Assembly: GCA_022410635.1 (NCBI GenBank)
Contig: JAJVDF010000135.1
Span: forward strand, 64,734 to 128,733
Reading direction: 5' to 3'
Length of the DNA: 64,000 nucleotides
Origin: Tretioscincus oriximinensis
Taxonomy: Eukaryota; Chordata; Lepidosauria; Squamata; Gymnophthalmidae
Position numbers and translations under genes: made by a program. Below, in pieces: positions 43,510-53,005 of this stretch (position 1 is its first letter; every line of letters starts with the position of its first letter). The notes beneath the pieces were generated by a model, which had not been told where the DNA came from, searched no databases, and saw nothing but the letters and a program-made list of their open reading frames with translations.

Positions 43510-43752
43510 AATAGTAGGTATCACCCGAAGTGTTTCAGGTGGAAGGTGGGTTGTAGGGATGTCTCCTGGTTTGGTTCTGCACTCTTCAATAAAAAACAAC
43601 TGGATGATCTTGGGCTAGTCACAGTTCTTCGGAGTTCTCTCAGCCTCATCTCCTTCACAAGGTGTCGTGAAGAGAACAGAAAATTATGTAAACTGCTTTT
43701 ATTCCCTTTGGGTTGAAAAAAGCAGGGTATAAAAACCAACTCTTCTTCTTGT
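43510..43752 (+). repeat. MIR-like SINE
   Basis: Core GATCTTGGGCTAGTCACAGT and TCTCAGCCTCATCTCCTTCA, then the tail GTAAACTGCTTTTATTCCCT and GGGTATAAAAACCAAC followed by TCTTCTTCTT. The GxxxxTGGGCxAGTCAC core is that of MIR/CORE SINEs. A tRNA-like head was not resolved. Confidence 0.75.
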
Positions 43753-44140
43753 CTCAGTGTGTTTCAGCAGCTTGTTTTCCTCAAGAGCTGTGAAAAATAA
43801 ACTTGATATGATTTTTTTCAACAAACATCTTATAATGAAACTAATATATGAAAACAAATGTATAATTACAAACAATTATAAACATTTACATCAATACATT
43901 TCCAAACAGCTTCTGCTGGTAAAGATTTAAGTGAAGAAAACAATATTCTAATATAACACTTGACATAGCTGTAAACAGAAAGTTTTAGGGACAGGTGTTA
44001 CAAATCTTGAAAAGCTATTTTATTCTGCCAGGACTTAATATTTAAAAAACAATAGAAAAGGAAGGCGAAATCTTTATAAGGAAATATATGCAAAGAAAAA
44101 AACAATTTTTTATTTAAAAGAAGCTAAGGGCCTTTCCCAC
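43753..44140. other. Unassigned intergenic stretch
   Basis: No feature recognised. Confidence 0.5.
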
Positions 44141-44490
44141 CTCATTTTGCCTCACTATTTCTTTTTAAATGTGTTCATGACCCGCCTCATCTACCTAAAT
44201 TTTCCACACTGCTCTGACACATTGCCTAGAAATCTCATCACATGACAAGCCCCATAAGGCACTGATGCACTTGCCTTACTACAATTCCCAGGATTCAATG
44301 CAAGCCAAGAGCCAATTAGATTTACCATGTTTACATTGGTGAATATCTCCATGAAAGTTTTTTTCAGGTTATAGAAATGCCCATTGTTGAAACACAAACT
44401 GCTGCATATAGAAATTCTGCGACAACAGATCTTTTTAGCATGTGGATTGCTGAACATGTGTGGTCCCTTGGGGCAGATTGAAGGTGAGTT
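44141..44490. repeat. Unnamed repeat family Z, copy 1
   Basis: Homologous over about 340 bp to 61670-62030. Shared blocks include CATCACATGACAAGC, CTTGCCTTACTACAATTCC, the CAAGAGCCAA block and TGxxGGCAGATTGAA-like ends. Probably a non-autonomous DNA element. Ends not proven. Confidence 0.6.
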
Positions 44491-44717
44491 GCCTTTAATG
44501 TGTACTAGAACTGAAAAAGAATTTTCTTTCCAATATATAATATTGTAGAAAAACTCAAGTGTTTAAGGACCTGGAAGGCTTGCATTGGCACTCTGAGGAA
44601 AGAAGCAATCAAGATGAGTAAGAGAGGTATTTAATTGCTTTTCAGATGGTATCCTAAGCCTTGTACCTCATCCTGAGTCTATGTCTAGTATTACTTTGGG
44701 GGGGGGGGGTGACTCAG

Positions 44718-44864
44718 AGTTTAAGAACCTAAGAGAAGCCCTGCTGAATTGTGCTGGCGCCCATCTAGTCCAGCATGCTGTCCCACACAGTGGCACACNA
44801 ATTGCATCTGGGCAATCTAGAACAGAAGAAGGCAAAATGTTCAACTGTTCTCGATGCCCTGCAA
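44718..44864 (-). mobile_element. CR1/L3 3' UTR, right-hand part of an interrupted copy
   Basis: CCCATCTAGTCCAGCATGCT, then CAACTGTTCTCGATGCCCTGCAA. It breaks off exactly where element X starts and resumes at 45861. Compare the unbroken text at 37300-37330. Confidence 0.85.
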
Positions 44865-45860
44865 GGGATGCTCACCTGTGGCTTGTCCCCAGAGCTCCCA
44901 TTTGCGGCAGCGGCCTTCATAGCAAGGGCAGCATGTCATCACCGCAGCCACGACCTCTCAAGATGCTCTAGCCGGCTGTCATCCCATCTCGCTGCTCCGT
45001 CGCGGCAAGACATGATGACTTCCAGTTGCAACACACTCTATTTAAGGGGCCGCACTGGCTGGTTTCTACCTCTTTGCTTGGCGACACTTCTCCCTCCCTT
45101 CCCAGACTATGGGGTAGTCATGGGGATAACTGCCTCCAGGCAATTTGACTCCCCTTGGCCAACTGAGATGCGTGACCTGCCACGCTAACCAAGGGGAGTC
45201 AAATTGCCTGGAGGCAGGTATCCCCATGACTGCCCCATAGTCTGAAGGGCCCCTCCTAAAGGGGTTCAGGAGTTGTGGAGCCTACCATTGGGGATGGATG
45301 AGGCTAAGTCATGAGGGGGCGCTATACACAGGACAGTTCCTTGAAAGCCCCATTCAACTTCCTTGAAACTCAATGGTTGTTGCCGCCTCAGTGCTGATGA
45401 GAGATTGGGATGGGCAGACTGCAATGGGTTGGGCACACCAGGAGCGTGAGCAGCCATGGACTCACACCACAAGGCATGGTCAGGGCCCGAGCTGATAGAA
45501 TGGATGGGCTGGCCTTTCCATTGGGGCAGGCAGCCAGGGGCCTATGCCATACGTTGGCATGGCCAAGGTAATGGCAGTCAGGCCAGATGTCTGACCGTAA
45601 ATCAACCAAGATGCTGCGCTGCCAAACTCCTACTTATACCATGGCCAATTTCTCTCCAGTTAGGGTATACTGACATCTTCATTCATATTCTCTTGGGTTA
45701 ATTTCTGCATGTTAATGTTCTGATGCACTGTATTCTGTTTAATTAGTCTGTATCGGGTTATGCATATTGTCANGGTTTTGCGTTTAGGTTGATTTTGCTT
45801 GTGTTAATAAATTATTTATTTGTTTGAATCTGTTNTGGTTCCTTCCTGATTAGTCATCCA
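44865..45860 (+). mobile_element. Unclassified element X, copy 3, complete insertion of 996 bp
   Basis: It interrupts a CR1 3' UTR and is flanked by CTGCAA at 44859-44864 and 45861-45866, a 6-bp target-site duplication. This gives exact ends: GGGATGCTCACC at the left and TTAGTCATCCA at the right. Inside are a 56-bp inverted repeat (45103-45244), the GGGCCCCTCCTAAAGGGGTT block (45247), CCATGGCCAATTTCTCTCCAG (45639) and AATAAATT (45809). A short TSD and a terminal CA fit an LTR-type element, but the left end lacks TG and no second LTR is seen. No long reading frame. Confidence 0.7.
45103..45244. repeat. 56-bp inverted repeat inside element X
   Basis: Arms 45103-45158 and 45189-45244, 30-base loop, two mismatches (one would be a G-U pair in RNA). 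The left arm starts CAGACTATGGGGTAGTCATG and ends TTTGACTCCCCTTGG. The near-identity of the arms suggests a recent origin or conversion between arms. Confidence 0.95.
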
Positions 45861-46147
45861 CTGCAAAAGGCATTTCAGGAATACTGCCTGTTACTCCATC
45901 TCAGAGGCAAAATCAAGACATCCATCCTAGACATCTATCTTAGTAGCTGTTTATACCCTTGGCTTCCATGAACTTGTCTAATTCTGTCTTAAAGCTATCC
46001 AGACTGCTAGCTACTATCACCTCTTCTGGAAGTAAATTCCATAGGCCGATGAGCCTCACACACTCAAATATATGGATAGGTAATGCATAAAAAGGATGCT
46101 TAAAATGGTTTTCTAAGGCATACTGTATTTCAAGCAGAAGGATCATA
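45861..46147 (-). mobile_element. CR1/L3 3' UTR and ORF2 end, left-hand part of the interrupted copy
   Basis: Resumes with CTGCAAAAGGCATTTCAGGA and continues GGCTTCCATGAACTTGTC. On minus, 46060-45940 reads RLIGLWNLLPEEVIVASSLD and FKTELDKFMEAKGINSY before a stop. This shows the natural C-terminus of the CR1 ORF2 of this family. Confidence 0.85.
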
Positions 46148-48595
46148 GCAAAATGATCCTAGATGTCCTGGATGATTCGCAGCCAACTTCACTCCTACTT
46201 TGCCATAACATTTTCAAAGTGCTGTGCAAGGGTCTTTAAAAACAGACAAACAAACATTTTCAACGTGTTGGATAGTTCAAAGATCACATGGGCTTTCTGA
46301 TTTAACAGCTTGTTCTGAAATTGATCAAAACTGAAGTTCATCTCATGCAAACCATTAAATCAAATGCTATATTTCATTATTCTATGGCCTGATTTGGGCT
46401 ATAAGTTGATGAAGATTGTGGATTATACTACCAAATTGTTCAATACTACCATACAGCAGCAAATGAGAGATAATGTTATTGGTTGTCATTTGGATAAACT
46501 GCTCAAATGAAAGAGTAGTATTAGTTGTTAATTTCCCCACTTTTCACTGAAAATATTGAAATAAAATTCTGATTTTGGCAGCATCTGTTATAAGCTGTTT
46601 TTTTAAATGGGGTATCTGTGTCACCGTTTCATAAAAGAGCATCTGTTTTTACCAGGAAACCAAATAGTACTTATGTACCAAGTAAATCATATATTGCCAT
46701 AATCCCCATCACAACAAACACATCAATATTAAAAGTGCTTAAATGATGAAAACAAAAGGCAGGATCAAAGGTTATGGTTTTTACCTATCCTTTTTACTGA
46801 CCCAGACAATAAAAGTATTTGCAGTAGACACAAAACAATTTAATAGGATAAATATATTTATCCTTAATATAGATTCCCACATAAAATATGAGAAATTGTT
46901 TTTATTTGTCGCTATTATCCTGTGGACAGCAGCTCCCTAGGAGGAAAAGGGAATGAGCATTCCCTTTTCCTTGGGTGCTGTTTGAGTCTCCAACAATTCT
47001 GTCTGTTCAGCTGTTCAGCACTGCTGACCAAGAGAGATGCATACTGAGAAAGATGTGGGGTAGACTTACACAGGAAGGGAGAAGGAAGATCTTGCTTCCA
47101 CCTGTGATGACTGAACTGCCGAGCCAAGAGGAAGCCAATTCTGCCTTCTGCTGGGATTCCATGGATAGGAATCTACAGTAGCATACTTTCCAAATCTTTT
47201 ATCAAGCCCCCATTGTACCAGTTAGGTTGGATGAATTACATTTATTAGATCTGTTTTATCTTCTTCCCTGGTATACTCTGATACTTTGGAGTGAAGAGTG
47301 TGATGTACATCTTTTGAATAAACAAATTAGTAGAAGTATCCACAATACCTCTTTTTTGTCTTCCAATTCATTGGAGCAGCCTTATTAACCAGCATCCATG
47401 TATATTTATGCTGCTGTGGGTGCATATTCTGAAATTAAACTGTGCTTTATTCTGGAATAGCCAAGCGTACAGTTGAATAAGTATGTGATGTCTCAGTCTT
47501 ACTGTCTGAGAGAAACAAATGCCAGTCATCCCAACAGTAAGTTGGAAAAGCAGTTCTGAGAGCAAAATTGCCCTCAACTGTGGTTTGGGTCTCTACATAA
47601 ATGGTATAAGTTAATTTATAAAAGAAATTAACTGCATCATGAGATTTAGAAGGTATTAATTATATTATTATCGTGACAGCTAGGTCTTTATGGGGTTTTT
47701 TATGTCACCATGGTAACATTTCAAATATGCATATCATATAAAGAATTCCAATCATAAGGTCATACCAACTGTACAAACTGAGGAAAGTAATTATCTACAT
47801 AATTTGGGGGCAATCAGCTATCAGACATGGACATTGTGGCCTCCGCACCACTAATATGTTATATTAAAAAGCACTTGCTTCTTATGATTTTTTAAAAAAT
47901 ATGAATTATATCTTTAAAATATTTAACAACTGGCTTGCATTCTGAGAAGAACACTGACCACTGTGACATGTGATGATCTATTTGTATATACTAATAGCCA
48001 CTACTACAATAATCACATTTCTGTAATATTACATGGAAATGGATCCTTCTTAAAAATTACAATCATTTCCATAATTTAATTCATTTGAATCAAATTATGG
48101 CAAATGATCTATTCCGTTCAGTTACATGTTTTCAATGTCAGCCTTCTCTGGAAAGAATCCATGCAAAGTTCAGATATTTATGGACATTTGGATATGTATC
48201 CAAAGTGTGGAATCCATGATGATGAATTATCTTCTACCAAAGAGGAAGGAAGGAAGGGGAGAAGAAAAGAAATAAGGAAGGAAAAGAAGGTGTATAAATT
48301 CCAACAGCAGTTTGAATTAACAAATCTTTCATTATGATAATGATGATGATGATTGTTGTATTAATTATAACACTAACCATTATTTTCAAGGAAATGATAA
48401 GACAATCAAAATAAAGATACCATAAAATCCATTTCTCCCTTTTAATTCAATATTTTAAATTGGTTTTATAAAGTATGACAGATGTAAAGATATGGTGAAT
48501 GCAGCTTCTATGAGTATGTAAAACAAAACATCCTTTTGCAGTGTGTAAAAAACAATGCCATTGGGCAATAAAATTATTTGTTTTCACAGGATTTA
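46148..48595. other. Mostly unassigned; MITE trace at 47405-47500
   Basis: CTTTATTCTGGAATAGCCAA and TTGAATAAGTATGTGATGT recall the inner part of the MITE at 42657. A purine-rich run (GGAAGGAAGGGGAGAAGAAA) is at 48246-48290. No gene recognised. Confidence 0.45.
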
Positions 48596-48616
48596 TCAGA
48601 ATCTAGACATTTTAAT
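48596..48616. repeat. Target-site duplication of the L1 insertion, left copy
   Basis: Twenty-one bases starting TCAGAATCTAGACATTTTAA, identical to 50109-50129. Confidence 0.97.
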
Positions 48617-50108
48617 CTTTTTTTTTTAATTTTTTTTAAATAAATTTTTATTGATATATATAAGTATGACAATACATAATTACACACATATATATGTTGA
48701 ATCCAACAATCACCCAATACAAGTCATACAATAAAAGAAAATGCCACCACCACACCAAAACGTGCTCCCCTTCCCTCCCCCCCCCAACTCGAGGATATCT
48801 AAAAAATCTTAAGTGAGTCTTTCCAAATCCAAAATCCAATATATTGTAAATGCCGTGGGTGAATACATCTTATGAAATATCACATGGGAGATGAAGGCCC
48901 TCCACTTTACCTCCCACACTGGACGTGATAAAATTCCCAATCTTTTTAGCCTTCTTTCCCTTAAATAGTCAAAGAGTACAATTTCTGACATTTAATCATA
49001 CCAGGCTTCCTGCGTCCATTTATCTTTGTCCTTCCACCCTCTTGCTATTAGAATATGGGCTGCCCTTATACCTTGCTTAAATATATATGCATTTTCCCTC
49101 CCTAACTGTCTTAAGATCATATTACCAATAAGGACCTCTTTCACTACAGGAATGTTTACCTGAAGTATATTTGTAAGTTCCCCAGTAATTTCTTGCCAAA
49201 ATTTATTAACTTCTCTACATTCAAACCACATATGCATATAGGTTCCTATATCTGTCCCACAATGCCAACATAATGGTGATATATTAAGCATATGTGATAG
49301 TTGACTTGGAGTCCTGCACCACTTTGTCATTAATTTCAATTCCCCTTCCCTAAACTTATTATAATTAATTAAAATAAACTCTTTTCTCCATTCTTCCCAA
49401 TTTTCATCAGTCATATCTAAGTCTTGTATCCACCTTTGTTTTATGCTATCGTAATTTTTATATCTCTCCTTAATTATTAACCTATATAATGTTCCAACTA
49501 ATGATTTCTCTCCTTGTATTTTTTTATATACTAATTTTTCATAATCCGAGTATGCCTCTCTCATTTTTTGTATTGTTAGTGGTTTATTTATGAAATTATG
49601 TATTGGTGCTTCTGTTATCCATTGTAGTGGTGTTTCTCTCATCTTCCTCAACCTCTCAATCGTCCACGGTACCCCTCTACCATCATATAAATCTTGAGTA
49701 ATTCTTATTCCTTTCCTTTTTAACATCTGTATGTACCTTGCTAAATTTTCTTCCCCTTTATTATTAATAATCTTTAGAGAGGCAGTTTTATAACAATCAA
49801 TTTTAAATTTTCTCTGAATCTGACGCCACACTTTCCAAGTTGCCGTCATTGGTGGTAACCATTTGTTTGTTTGCTGTTTTGGTATGTTCTCTTTCATAAG
49901 CGTAAAATTTACCATTTCATTTAATATTAATTCCATATTCACTACCTTATATTCCCCTCTATGCTCCAACTCTACTGCTTTCAAAAACTAGAAGGACTCC
50001 CAATAAGTTTGTAAGCAGGGAATTCCCCAACCTAATTGTTCCTGAGTGGAAAAAAAGGTCCTTTTAGGGATTTTTCTTGTATTGTCTTGTAAAGCCCATT
50101 TCTTTATT
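48617..50108 (-). mobile_element. 5'-truncated L1 insertion with perfect TSD, 1492 bp
   Basis: T-rich sequence at 48617-48650 is the poly-A tail of a minus-strand insertion. The 3' UTR follows, with a G-rich tract (C-rich on plus, 48764-48787), then a long ORF2 frame to the truncation at 50108. Both sides carry the same 21-bp duplication. The intact duplication and the single stop indicate the youngest LINE insertion in this window. Confidence 0.95.
48992..50106 (-). pseudogene. L1 ORF2 C-terminal domain
   Basis: Open from 49984 to 48992 (330 codons), and in the same frame back to 50106 with one TAG stop at about 49992. Upstream text reads KWALQDNTRKIPKRTFF and QLGWGIPCLQTYWESF, then LKAVELEH. 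This fits the stretch after the L1 polymerase (W..K..RI.RK....GGLGxPxL..Y). The C-terminal knuckle is intact: CWHC-x8-H-x4-C at about 49265-49210, followed by FWQEI. This domain binds RNA and helps target-primed reverse transcription. Endonuclease and polymerase are lost by 5' truncation. The first codon of the open part is not a natural start. Confidence 0.9.
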
Positions 50109-50129
50109 TCAGAATCTAGACATTTTAAT
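50109..50129. repeat. Target-site duplication of the L1 insertion, right copy
   Basis: Identical to 48596-48616. Confidence 0.97.
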
Positions 50130-50519
50130 AACATATGCCACTATTAGAACATATTTCAGTCTACTATAGAAATTTCCATAAATTGTACATAAAATATTTT
50201 TAATAGTAGGCATGGAGACCTCAATTAGACAATTAGATAAAGTGAATCGATACATTGAATAATCAGACTTTTAGGGCCCTGATCACATATTTACTTTTAA
50301 ACTTTCTTCTGTTGAGCTTCAATTCTGAAGAATTAGTTTATTTTTTTCTGAACTAAACCCCATTCTTTGGGTCTAAAAGGTGTGGAAAAAGTTCAAAGTA
50401 AAAATGATGCCATAGTCTAAGATTCACTTTTGCAAACAATTCTCCCAAACTCCCCAAAGTTTAGATATTATATTATGGCTATGGACTTCACAGTTACTTC
50501 TTGTCTAGTTTGTGTGAGT
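50130..50519. other. Unassigned; MITE candidate 50268-50423
   Basis: TAGGGCCCTGATCACATATT at the left and, reversed, TTAGACTATGGCATCATTTT at the right, with TTTACTTTxxAACTTT shared inside, form an imperfect inverted repeat. A decayed MITE is likely. Confidence 0.45.
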
Positions 50520-50622
50520 GTTAATTAAAATATCTTTTTGTAACCCTTCGGGTAAAAAAATAACCCTGTAAGCTGCTCTTAGTCCTTTTGGGTGAGAAGG
50601 TCAGTGTATAAAAACATATTCT
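50520..50622 (+). repeat. MIR-like SINE tail
   Basis: TTGTAACCCTTCGGGTAAAA, CTGTAAGCTGCTCTTAGTCC, then a GGGTGAGAAGGTCAGTGTAT block and AAAACATATTCTTCT. Same tail as at 43690 and 28440. Confidence 0.65.
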
Positions 50623-50782
50623 TCTCCCTCTTCCTCCTCTTTCTCCCCCTCCTCCTCTTCTTCTTCTTCTTCCTTTTTTCTTCTTCTTCTTCTTTCTTCT
50701 TCTTCTTCTTCTTCTTCTTCTTCTAATTCTTCTTCTAATTCTTCTAATTCTAATTCTTCTAATTCTAATTCTAATACTTCTG
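50620..50782. repeat. (CTT)n with CTAATT variants
   Basis: Pyrimidine-rich CTT array that turns into TTCTAATTC units at the right. It lies between a plus-strand SINE tail and a minus-strand SINE head and probably fuses the tails of both. The Glu-rich minus reading frame here is an artefact. Confidence 0.9.
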
Positions 50783-50789
50783 CTAATGG

Positions 50790-50920
50790 AAATTCACCCT
50801 TTCTCTCTCTAGCAAAAACTAGGCGAAGAGTATCTCCCTGCACCATAAATTGAACTCATAACTTGAAAGAGACTCGTGGTTGTTTTGCAGGCTACTAAAC
50901 AATGAGCTAACTCACTAAAG
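50790..50920 (-). repeat. tRNA-derived SINE head
   Basis: On minus, TAGTGAGTTAGCTCA (50917-50903) resembles box A and ATGAGTTCAATTT (50859-50847) resembles box B of a tRNA-type promoter. The body then runs into the GAA/ATTAGA-rich tail. Confidence 0.55.
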
Positions 50921-50935
50921 GGATCCTCAGCATGG

Positions 50936-52794
50936 AAAGTGTAGTCTCTCAACATGACTATGTAGGGGTCCTCCAATACTACATCTGTAGTAATATCTGT
51001 TAATGAGCTCTATCATCTAAATAATTGTATATACAAAATTGATTACATGAATCTTATTTTCCTCTCGCTACAGTTTTCTTCTTTTTCTCCCTATCTTGTT
51101 TTCATTTTGAGCTATGTACTGTAAAGAAAAATCCATATTTCTGCAGATTATTGCAAGCTGCTATGTGAGCCTTTGTGCCTGCTGAGCAGAATAAAAATAT
51201 TTTAAGCTGCTAAACAATGACAAACTACGGTCAGTGAGGTAAACTGAATTACAGACTTATTCTGCGTTTATCTTTTTTACATCCATAACAGAATGGAACA
51301 AGTAACTGGAATCGGTTTCTACTGGAGCAGGATATTTCAATGTGCTTTAAATATTGCTGGATCCTGGATGTTCTGGGTGTTATTCAGGAACATCTGGATG
51401 GTCACTGTTTGAAAAAAACCTGTAAGTAAATTTTCAAGTATATCACTGTGATTGCCTTCAAGGAAATACTCTGGAAATTAGAAATGATGTACATCAAAAA
51501 TACTGTTAGCAGTTGAACATTAACATAGAAAATGAAAAAAAAAAAGAATTGTGTGCTTAAAACTTTATTTTATATGATATAAAACTTATTTGCCAAGTCT
51601 TTTCCAGAAAAAATGTATGCTGACAGTCATAAGCAACCATATAGCACTCCAACAGTTATGCATTGCCACAGTTAATACAATTAGTTGACAAGTATATGTA
51701 TTTTTGTATAAACACTGCTGAAGGTTCTTTTCATATTTCATTTTTAGTTGTTTGTTCTAAAGAGCAATGGCTATCCAACCAAAGAATTAAATCTCTTTAT
51801 TGAAGTGCAGCAATAAAAATGTACTTTTAATGAATTCGGCTGATATTCAATGTGATAATTCATTTAGCCCTTACAATAAAAAGTGGTTACTAGTTCTGAT
51901 CAGAATAATTCACAGCTGTGCAGCTGAATCCAAATTTTAATTGTCCTTGTTTTTCATATGTAAGTTAAATATGGTTTGGATTAATCATCACTATGTACAA
52001 TGAAATTTGTGTATGGCTCCATGAATCTTTTTGCAAGATGCTGTGAAGTCCAAGTGCAATTAATTTTTTCTGGCTGCATTAATAAAACAAAACTCTTATT
52101 TCCACGGTTTTGCAATTAAGCTCTCCAAGACCAATATTCCGTCCACAAAGATCTTATATAAATGAAATACTGTAAATTGTTTCTTCTTTTCCTTAAAATT
52201 CATTTATATATCTGTTTCATTATCTTATATTTATACTTATTTTAAATCAATACATCACGTTTTGGGTACAGACCTAAACATATTTTCCCATTGAATGCCA
52301 AGTTGCATTCTGGAAAAGCATAACCTGCTCATTTCACAGGCCATTTCCTATCTAGGAAAGAGTCTCAGGTGAAAGCGGCCTATGATTTCCAGTTCATAAC
52401 TGCCATTCTTTATAATTGTTGTAATTATCTGGATAAGCCCATCATCTGCAAATTGCTTCATTTGCACAACTATTCTGTAGCTAATATAAACATGCATGCA
52501 AAGCACAAAAAACAATATCTGTGACTGTTGGCAGAACATTAAGGCCAAATTCACACTTTGACAAGAGAATATTCTAAACAATTACCAGGAACAGAACATT
52601 CACACCACTATCCTTTAACCATAATTGGGTCCTGTTTGCTAAGGTCTCAGAAATACATTTTATGGATCGGTGTGCAGGAGATCTAAAATGTTGTTGAACC
52701 AAGAATTCAGTATAGAGGAAATAAAGAACTTCTGTTCATGGGGGGTTGTACCAGGATGATACGGGATTAAGAACCCTGGATGAGTTTTCTTTGT
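50936..52794. other. Unassigned intergenic stretch
   Basis: No named repeat or gene recognised. Confidence 0.5.
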
Positions 52795-53005
52795 AAAATC
52801 TTATCCCTCATCTAAACCAGCTACTAGGATGGATGTCCTGATGCTGCCTCTGAGATGCTGCAACAGGCAATATTCCTGAAAGACCATTTGCAGGGCGATA
52901 AGAACAGATGAAGATTTTGCCTCCTTCTTTTCCAGACCACCCAGGTGCAATTGGTGGGCCACTGTGAGAGACAGAATGCTGGACTAGATGAGCTATGGCT
53001 GGCAT
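52795..53005 (+). mobile_element. CR1/L3 3' UTR fragment
   Basis: CAGCTACTAGGATGGATGTC, GCTGCAACAGGCAATATTCC, then CACCCAGGTGCAATTGGTGG and GAATGCTGGACTAGATGAGC. It stops before the TTATGTTC tail repeat. Confidence 0.8.

Noticed and set aside
44865..45860. Calling element X an endogenous retrovirus LTR
   Set aside because: The 6-bp duplication and AATAAA fit, but the left end lacks TG, no primer-binding site or coding region is seen, and the relatives hint at another class.
50601..50846. Glutamate-rich minus-strand frame
   Set aside because: Direct translation of the (CTT)n array.
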